Shown here: positions 26,426 to 35,400 of the stretch, in pieces
Layout of the letters: each line of letters starts with the position of its first letter
Numbering within the stretch: position 1 is the stretch's first letter
Assembly (NCBI GenBank): GCA_008828725.1
Contig: MEHQ01000069.1
Coordinates: 132,137 to 196,136 of the forward strand
Source: Saccharina japonica
Lineage: Eukaryota > Sar > Phaeophyceae > Laminariales > Laminariaceae
Reading direction: 5' to 3'
DNA length: 64,000 nucleotides
Notes under the pieces: generated by a model
Told to the model about the DNA's origin: nothing
The model's database searches: none
What the model saw: the letters and a program-made list of their open reading frames with translations, nothing else
Program-made: the position numbers and the translations under genes

Positions 26426-29400
26426 CCCCACCCCCCCTTTTTGCCCCCCCCCCCCCCTCCTCCCGCGCAACAGACCCCTTGGTCGGAACGCAAGGCGCTG
26501 ATGCGCGTGCTGTGGACCGTGATAATATCGCCGTTCGGAAAGGTTCGCTTCCTCGAGGGCTACGTGGGCGACATCCTCACTAGGTGAGCTTTTATTCGTC
26601 CGAGGGTGTGTGTTATCTTACAGTAACTGTAAAGGGTTTGCTAGAGAAAGGCGTGGCGTTGTGTATACGGGTAGGTATACATCCTCTGGGTGTTTTTTGT
26701 TTTTGTTTTTGCTTTTTTACCCACCAGGAAGGAGACGCTCGTTTGCACAGACACCCAGGAATGGGGAGAACACCACGGACATTGGCCCTCCATTCCAGCC
26801 ATTTTTGGATGACTTGCTCTTTTGATAATATTGCGGGGAACCATAGTAAATAGGACCAAATATTGTTAGTAAACATACGGATTTTTGTTAGGTTTTTGGA
26901 TGTACCGTAGGTCCTATTTACTCTAAGGTCATCCGTTATAGTGTTCGTGGAGATAGCTTGACTCGGAGGCATTCCTGATATTCTGACCTGACCCCCCCCC
27001 CCTCCCCCACTCTGCTCCGTCTCGAAAGGGATGCGTGGTCAATGGTCAAATGACTAAGGCAAGCAACAAATGAGTACGCCCCCCCACCACCCCCCCCCCC
27101 CCCCCCCCCTCCCCCACTCCTCCCTCCCCCCACGCGCGCGCACTCGCTTCTTTGCGTGTCTGTCCTGTCTATAACCACCTCTCGCGTGCGTGCGTTGTTG
27201 TTTTAGCGTGGTTCGGGTGCTCATCGACATGGCCTTCGCGTTTTTGTATTTCTTGTCCGGCGTTCGGGGGTGGCTGGGGAACTCCCTGGACCCTACGCAC
27301 GACCCGATTACGGTGAGGAGGCACAGGAAAATTAGATCACCCCTGGGACTGATCATCTACAGATATATAATCTGTTAGTGGTAGATGATCGTACCGTTGA
27401 TCGATGATCTAGATCCTGAACTGTAGATCATCTACTATTAGATGATCTTACGGTAGATCGATGATCTAGATCTTGAACTGTAGTAATGGGACGTTGTGCA
27501 GGATCTAGACGGTACAGATCCAGCTCAGGCGAAAATGGGTTACGTACATTTATGCAAGATTGTTCGGCTCCCACCCGGAAACTTGAGCTATGGTACAACA
27601 GTGGATCCGACAGGCCAGGAAACGATCTGCCACTGACAGATAGATCTAGATCACCAAGTTGGGATAGATGATCGGTCCGAGATGTGAAAGCTTTTCAGTA
27701 AAGGGAAGGGAGTAACCGCCCCCGTTGCCGGAGGCGTGCTTGTGCCTTGCTCCTCTTTTTTTTCTTGTCTCGTGCGTGTGTACCGTATACTGAAATCAAG
27801 ATAATAAGATAACACACCCCTCTTTCGGGACGATTTTTCCAAGCCGAGTTTCTCGAAAGCATGCCTTAGAGGGGCCATGGCTTAGAGTAGAGGGATACAC
27901 CCACAGTGAAAATGGTGGCTTTAGAAAGATAGCGACGAGAAGTTTTCCTGGGCTCTTTTTGTTCGGTGTTCGCACCTTCCCCGTAGTCGAAAAAATGAGC
28001 TTAAACACAGCACTTTCGTCTGAGGGGGATGTGTTATCTTACCATTACGTACTGGTAGTATACTATTTTCGGCGGACCATAGTAATCAGGACCTATCACG
28101 TTCACAAAAACCTATACATTGCAGGTTTTTTACAAAGCACATTTGGTCCTGATTACTGTGTTCCCCCGTATTAATGTATTAATAGTATCACACGTGATAC
28201 ATGGAATGTAACAGGCTAAGAATAAAGCCAAGCTGATATATAGAGGAAAATATGAAATTCGAAAGGCGTTACTTTGAAATTAGTGTAGAAACACCCTCTC
28301 AAGTAAGAAATCCAGCCTGGGCCAGCTTTCCTGCTTCTTATTAGGTGTCTTATATGAGTATTTTGTGTATATACTTCTTATGTATGTACATGTGTATGTT
28401 TGTATGCATGTATGCATGTACATACGTCTTGATGTGCTTGTGTCACTTGGTCACTTGTTTGTGTCATATTTGTGCCACTTTGTGTCGCGTGTCACGAACA
28501 TTCAACATTCGTGTCTCATTTCTTGTGCAATTCCTTCCTTATGTCATTATTTTGTGTCCCTTGTGTCACTATTTGTGTCATTTTTTTGTCGTCATTTGTG
28601 TCGCTCTTTGTGTCAAATATGGTCTGTTGCAATTAACGCTGGTACGTATACATGCTAACCCTCTTGGAGCTCGTACACACAAAAATGTGTTACTAATAGT
28701 TGAGTTAGACCAGCTAAACGTCGTGTATGTTTCGATGGGGGGGGGGGGGGGGGGGGGGGGAAATCATGCATATTGTGATGGGGGTGGAGGGGGGGGGTGT
28801 ACTCATACCGTGCATGGCCGTAGTCGTGTGGCCATAGGGGGGGTCGCTTACTGTGTATGTTGGGACACCTGCAGAGAATCCGACGTCATTTGCATCGTCC
28901 GTCTCAAGTATACCCTCCTTCGTTTTCGATTCCGTTCTTGTGTGTGTTTGTGTCGTGTTGTGTTGCGTGTGTTGCGTGTGTACCGTTGTTTTTCTTTTCC
29001 TCTGTACGGCAGGACCACCCTCTATTTCAACGGCTATTAGTGCCGTTGCTTATGGTGGCGCCCCTCTGGTGGCGCTTCCAACAAAACCTTAGGAGGTCGT
29101 ACGAGACCAGAGAAAGGTAAGGAAAACGTCAAAATTGGTGTTCGCTGTCTTAATATGACGGGGGACGATAGTAATCAGGACCCATCACGTACTCACAAAC
29201 CTATATATTACAGTATTTCTTCCAAGAATATTTGGTCCTGAATCTCTTGTGTCTTGGTTTTGTGACCGCAGACTGAACTGGTATCTCTCTAGGATGAAGC
29301 ATCGGCACAGACACTGGGTGTGCTACGTAGATGCCGACGGCTGGAAAGGACGGTTTAATGTGAACACACACACTATATACGAAGTATATGTTTATGTCCC

Positions 29401-32400
29401 CTCGTAATAATTGCAGCCGAATAAGTTTCATTGAAACGGGTGCTGCGGGGGGGGAATAACAAAAAAAAAACAATGTCAGGAGTCAAGAGACGGCAGTTTA
29501 CACCTGTGACGGTCCACGGTCTAGACTTGGTTCGATGCATACTACCTGGTAGGTTTGGCGTGGGAGCTCCTATTTTTTTATTTTTTTATTTTTTTATTTT
29601 TTGTTTATCCCATTTATTATATTCGCCCTTCCTTTCTCTCTCCTTCCTGCTCGTAACTCAGACCCGGGGTCACAAAGTAGGCTCTTCTCCCTCCTCCCCC
29701 ACTACGGTTCTTGCCTTGCATTTACATCGCGAGAAGTTTTCAGCACTTTCTTCCCTCGTCGACTTGCGTCGGATTCCGCCTACCCACGCCACGAAGGCGC
29801 TCTCAGCAATTGGTTCCTTTTTATTTTTTCAAATAAAGTAAAAATCTCACCACGGTGGGATTCGAACTCGGGGACCAATGATAGTAGCCTTTGAAGCTGA
29901 CCACTACTCTACCGGGACGATACGGTATTCCTATGATACAGTGTGACTGACGACGCCCTCTCCTGGTACCGTAAAGAATGTTGAGTTGGCCCAGGGGTGC
30001 TACGTCGTATATATCGTTTTTTCAGCGCTCGATTTTCCCAGAACGGGAAGGAAGGTTGCCAATACCGAACAAGAAGGTGTTTTCCGAATAAGGCGTTTTT
30101 GGAAAGATGTCGTCGAGAGCCTCTCCGAAAAGATAATGGTCTAGTTTTTACGTATGATACGAGTAGCAGCACCCTTGCCGTTCGCGCTGAAAAAAAACAT
30201 CGCCCCCCCTGCTTAGCGAACTGGACAAGGCTCTTTGCTGCTGTGTTTCGCTGAAACGTACCGTATCACACAGGGTGATAGGATAAGTATACTGTCATCA
30301 AGTTAATATGGGATAAGTTAAGTATACGTACTGTAATCAAGATAATATCAGATGGGCACACGGCAATCAAGATAATATATTTACACTGCTGTGTAATCAA
30401 GATGAGACACGATAAGTATACTACTCTTGTGTAATCAAGATAATATATTATAAGTATGCTACTGTAATCAAGATGAGATGAGATAAATATGCTACAATCA
30501 AGGTAAGATAAGATAAGCATTCTGTCATCAAGATAATGTAATATAAGTATACTCAAATCAGAATAAGACAAGATAAGTATACTGTAATCAAGATAACACC
30601 ACCCTAGGCCGATTTTTTTAGACACCCAGGGGGGCACACACTACTCGTAGTGGGCTCTCCAAAAATTTGGATTTTGAGGGTCATATAGGGCACACACACA
30701 AACACACACATAACGAACATGACGGATTTCGAAAGCTCTCGTCGACGAGATGTTTCCGGAGACGCATCGCTAACCGTTTGTACCTTAACCCCTTAAGAAC
30801 TGGTCCAAACTACTTGGAATTAGTGTGGGATACGTTTTTCAGTTCTGAATGGGTTAACCCAAACATTCGCCATTCATTATTGTCGAGAAACAAAAATGTA
30901 AAAAAAATAGTCGCAGAGGGGTGTGCTGTGTGTTGTCTTACTATTAATATCAGTATTATATATATGATATTCACGTTCTATACCCTCGTATAATACCAGT
31001 ATATCATACCACTCTGTCCCGAAATATAAGCACCTTGTACATACTAATATTGAATTAAAACGGTGCTTATATGTACGGGCATAGAGGTAACCTACAAAAT
31101 AGCCATGGGGGGGGGGACGATGCTGCTGTAGTCGAATGGAGATTGCGGGCGTGTAGTTCAGTTTTGGACACGCATAACATGCTGTAGGGATTTTAGGTGT
31201 ACCTCTTCGGACTTGTGTATCCTTTCCCTGCTAAGTGTACGTGTTCTTTAGGATTCTCTGATGGCTCTAGCACTTTTGTGACCACGGGCCGTGATCTTGC
31301 TAGATCAGACTATAGGGATTAGCAACTGAAACGAGTTTAATGTGAAGAAAAACAACAACAACAAGTCCAGTAGGACTAAAAGGGTTATCGCTTGTATATC
31401 CGGTTGTTTGTCCATGGTTTTTGTGCGTGCGTATTTTTTTGCTCGTTGTGTGGATGAACTCAGAATTTGTCGCATGCGCATGACGAAATGAAAAATGAAG
31501 GCTCTATACGTACGTATTAGCGTGGAGATGGGCGTCTGCTCTGCGTTCCTTTGCAGTACTAACTGTACTGGTGTGCTGTGGAGTGCTTTGCAGTACATAC
31601 GTGCAATGTTTATGTTTTGAAGTGGTAAAACACCAGTGGCGTGGGTGGGGGGAGGTGGGGGGTTGTACTGATGTGCTTAGCCGTAGTCGTATGACCATGG
31701 AGGGGGGAGGGTGGGGGGGGGTGTACTTGATTTTCATGCATGGCCGTAGTCGTATGACCATAGACCCTCGCATCCCTACAATGCCGGGACGGAGCATGTC
31801 GGGTTGGCGGGGGACTTTTTTTTCGCAAACTCCTCTCGTCATCGTGATACTACTGTCGTCCGTCCGCACGCAGTGCGCTATATATGACGCGAGTAACGCA
31901 AGGTGCTCAAGCTATACTTGTACAAATGTGCTCACGTGCTCATCACGCTCTTTTTTCTCGCGTTTTTTTTTTTTCTTTTTTTTCTTTGCTGCGGGGTGTG
32001 TGTGTGTGTTTTATTATTATTATTTTTTGCAGGTGGCCCCACCTGGGAAACGCCCTGAAGTATGCGACGGCGATGTCGGTGTCGCTCTTCGGAACCTTCC
32101 AGCCGCAGATGCACAGCAGCTGGTCCTGGGTGTTCTGCTTCGTGTTCGCCACCATGTACCAGTTCACCTGGGACGTGATCATGGATTGGGACCTGCTCCG
32201 ATGGTGCGTGCGTTTTGATGTTCCGAGGGGGGGCCAAGTAATCAGCAGCACCCACGATGAGCCCAAATGCTACATATGAGTGTCCCCCTATATTTACACA
32301 CCATACAGTGGGTACCGCGATTGAAGAACGCCTTGTGACAAGCCAAAACAGGCAGTCTTAACTACTACCTGGTAATACACAATGCTCTTATCTGTTAGTG

Positions 32401-35400
32401 GGGAATATAGAGTTTAGGGTCGTTCTTTTCGAGCAACTTTTCCCCAAAATTTTCCAATATTGTTTTTCGCTCAATTTTTAGGATATCCATATTTTCCAAA
32501 AATAATTTTCCAAATATTGGAATGCGAAGCCTTCCGAAATATTCCGCCCTCTGTTAAAATTCCAAACTTTCCAAATAAATCCTGTTGTTCCTGTTTTTCC
32601 TGTTTTTTTTTTTTGGAAAAAAAAATACTGGAAAAATTGGAAAAAAAGTTGCTCGATGAGAACGACCCTTAGTATACATATATAGGTGGGACATGCCGAT
32701 GTGACCGAATGCTCTTGTCTTCGGCCCTCATAAATCGGGTTACCCACTACTGCTGTATTTGGGTCTGATACCTATGTTATATTATATGTTCCCCCGTAAT
32801 AGGTAGGTGTGATACTCGTATCTCCCGTCTGTTGGATGCTCTGGGTGGGTGGGTGGGTGGGTGGGTGGTGGGTGGAGGTTACTGTAAAACCGCTTACAGT
32901 AGGGGTCCCTCTATAATGCCGGTTTAATAATGCCGGTGCCCGATATATTGCCGGTGAAATCGCTTGGCACTGATGGGATTTAACCAGTGTATCAGTGTGC
33001 GGAATAATGCCGGTGCCCGCTATAATGCCGGTATCGAGGCCTGGCATCCAGGACGGACGAAAGCAGGAAAGAGACGGCAAACAGAGTAGGTGCCAGACCG
33101 ACTAGCTGGTAGAACCTGCCTGTANTGCCATGGCAACAGGACGGACGAAAGCAGGAAAGAGACGGCAACAGAGTAGGTGCCAGACGCACTAGCTGGTAGA
33201 ACCTGCCTGTACTATGCACACAACCTGCTCGGCTGCGCCTTTCGGTGTGCTCGGCTGGCTGTCCTATCGTGTCGTTCTCAGTTCTTCTTGTTGCGCTGTT
33301 TCGGTCCATTTTATTTTCTTTCATTTCATATTGGTTTGATGCCCTTTAGTACCCCCCCTCCCCGCCAACCACCACCACCGTCCTTTCCCCTTCCCCCCTC
33401 CACCCCAACCACCACCACCAACTCCACCCCCACAACGACTACCACCAACACCGCCACCATCAACATGACAACCACCACCACCACCACCCACCACCACCAC
33501 GATCGCGCTTACTTTCGATGGACGGCAGGCACGGTCGATCCCTTCGCCTCCGCCCCAACCTCCTGTACCGCAACAAGAACATCTACATTGCCGTGGCCGT
33601 TGTAAACCTGCTGCTGAGGTTCCTGTGGACCGTCACCCTTGTGCCCGAGAACGCGCCGAGCCTTTTCCCGAAGGACTTCGAGATCTACCTAAGCCCGTTC
33701 ATCGCGGCGGCGGAGATCATTAGGAGGTGGGTGGGTGGCGGTTGGCTAGGCGCGCGCGCGCTCGCGGTTTCGCGGGTGCATCGGGTGATACTGGGGTCGG
33801 CGTTTCTAACTTGTGGCGGTGCTGCGCGGCGGTCTTACTTTGGGTGGATACACATATAATACGTGCGTACTTCGGGGTTTGTTTTTCGCCTTTTTCTGTT
33901 GCCGCTGTTTTTTATTGTCCTGTTTTTTTTTTTTTTTTTCACATGTTCGCTTCACTTTTGATTTCCTTCACTGCTCTAAACTTCCCCTAAGGCTTGCCCT
34001 TTCTTAAACCGCCCCCCCTTCCCTAAACGAGGGTGTATGGTCATACGACTACGGCCATGCATGAACATGAAGAAGTACACCCTCTTCCCTAAATCGTTCC
34101 CCCCTTTTGCCTTCCAACATTTCCTCCTATTGAGACCCTGTTACCCATCCCCCCACCCCAAACGACCCGACAAACCGTCCGCCAGGACCATGTGGGGCTT
34201 CCTGCGCGTCGAGAACGAGCACCTCCGCATCTACGGAGACTCGATCTCTTCCGGCTCCGATTCCGACTTGACGGGTGAAAGCTTCCAGCAGATCCCCTCT
34301 GCGACCACCATGTCCAGCAGTGCGGCTAGCTTAACGTCCCTCTCGGGGTCCATTAACGGAGGTGCCGGCGCTCCCATGATGGGTGGCAGCCGCGGGCTGT
34401 CCGGCCTGGACAAGCTGCCCTACTCGCGCATGGAGATGCCCAGCACGGGGCTCCTGCGCCGTGCGACGAACCCCATCAAGGCGTGGTGTTTGACTAAGGT
34501 AAGGCGGCGTGTTTTTTTTTTTTTTTTAAACGATATATAAGTATGGGGGTTGCACCTGCTATTTTATGAGGATTTCGCACCTTGATTAGAGTATAGGAGC
34601 TTCTATACATGCCACCACCCAAAAATGGCTTGCGAAAAATGTGTACGCTTTGTAACCCTTTTAGTATTGCACTCTAATTCCAAGATAAGCCCAAGTCTGA
34701 CTCTAATTTCAAGTGTTTTGTCCTCACATCGGGGGTACGGTCCCACCTTAACCCCTTAAGAACCGGTCCCACGTTTTTAGGTACAAACTACTTGGAATTA
34801 GTGTGGGATAATTTTTGCAGTTTTGAAAGGGTTAAGGGGCTAGCCGGATGAGCATTCCCATGGCCTACCGAGGTGTATATATATACATCCAAAATTAATG
34901 TAACAATCCATAAAAGGCATGCGCCTTATTGGTTGGTTTCTCACCTGAGAAGCCCCATCAGTCAAAAGTATTAGTATTTGCCTCAGGAGGCAAAAACGTA
35001 CTGCGAGTACGTACCCCTATATTTATAAAAAATCGAAACAACAGCTGTGAGATCGAGGATTTTGTCGAAACTCATCTTTGCAAAAGCTGTCCCTATATCT
35101 TTACATAATAGCATAGCACGTCAAGTTGGCATGTTTTTTGTTTTGTTTTTTGCAGCGATCCCGACGAATCCCATCCCCATCAAGGCATAGTTATTTGACT
35201 AAGGTAAGGTGGCGTGTTTTGTCTTTTGTGTGTTGCGAATCGAGTGGCTTATTATTTGTACGCCCCGTTTATTTTATTTTATTTTTTTGTAAGGACCGCT
35301 TTTTGGGCTGTGGGTGCAAGCCGGAGATCCGCGCCGTCCCACTGAAAATCTGCGAACTATATTATATGTTTGTGGATAATACAAAATAAGTATCAGCCGT

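Noticed and set aside
29850..29935. tRNA gene on the minus strand
   Set aside because: Box A- and B-like sequences are present, but the T-stem and acceptor do not pair properly, and the sequence runs into a repeated body and A-rich tail. It is a SINE head.
33177..33605. 142-codon frame starting upstream of exporter exon 14
   Set aside because: Its upstream part is an ACC/CCA-rich repeat and it reads exon 14 in the wrong frame.
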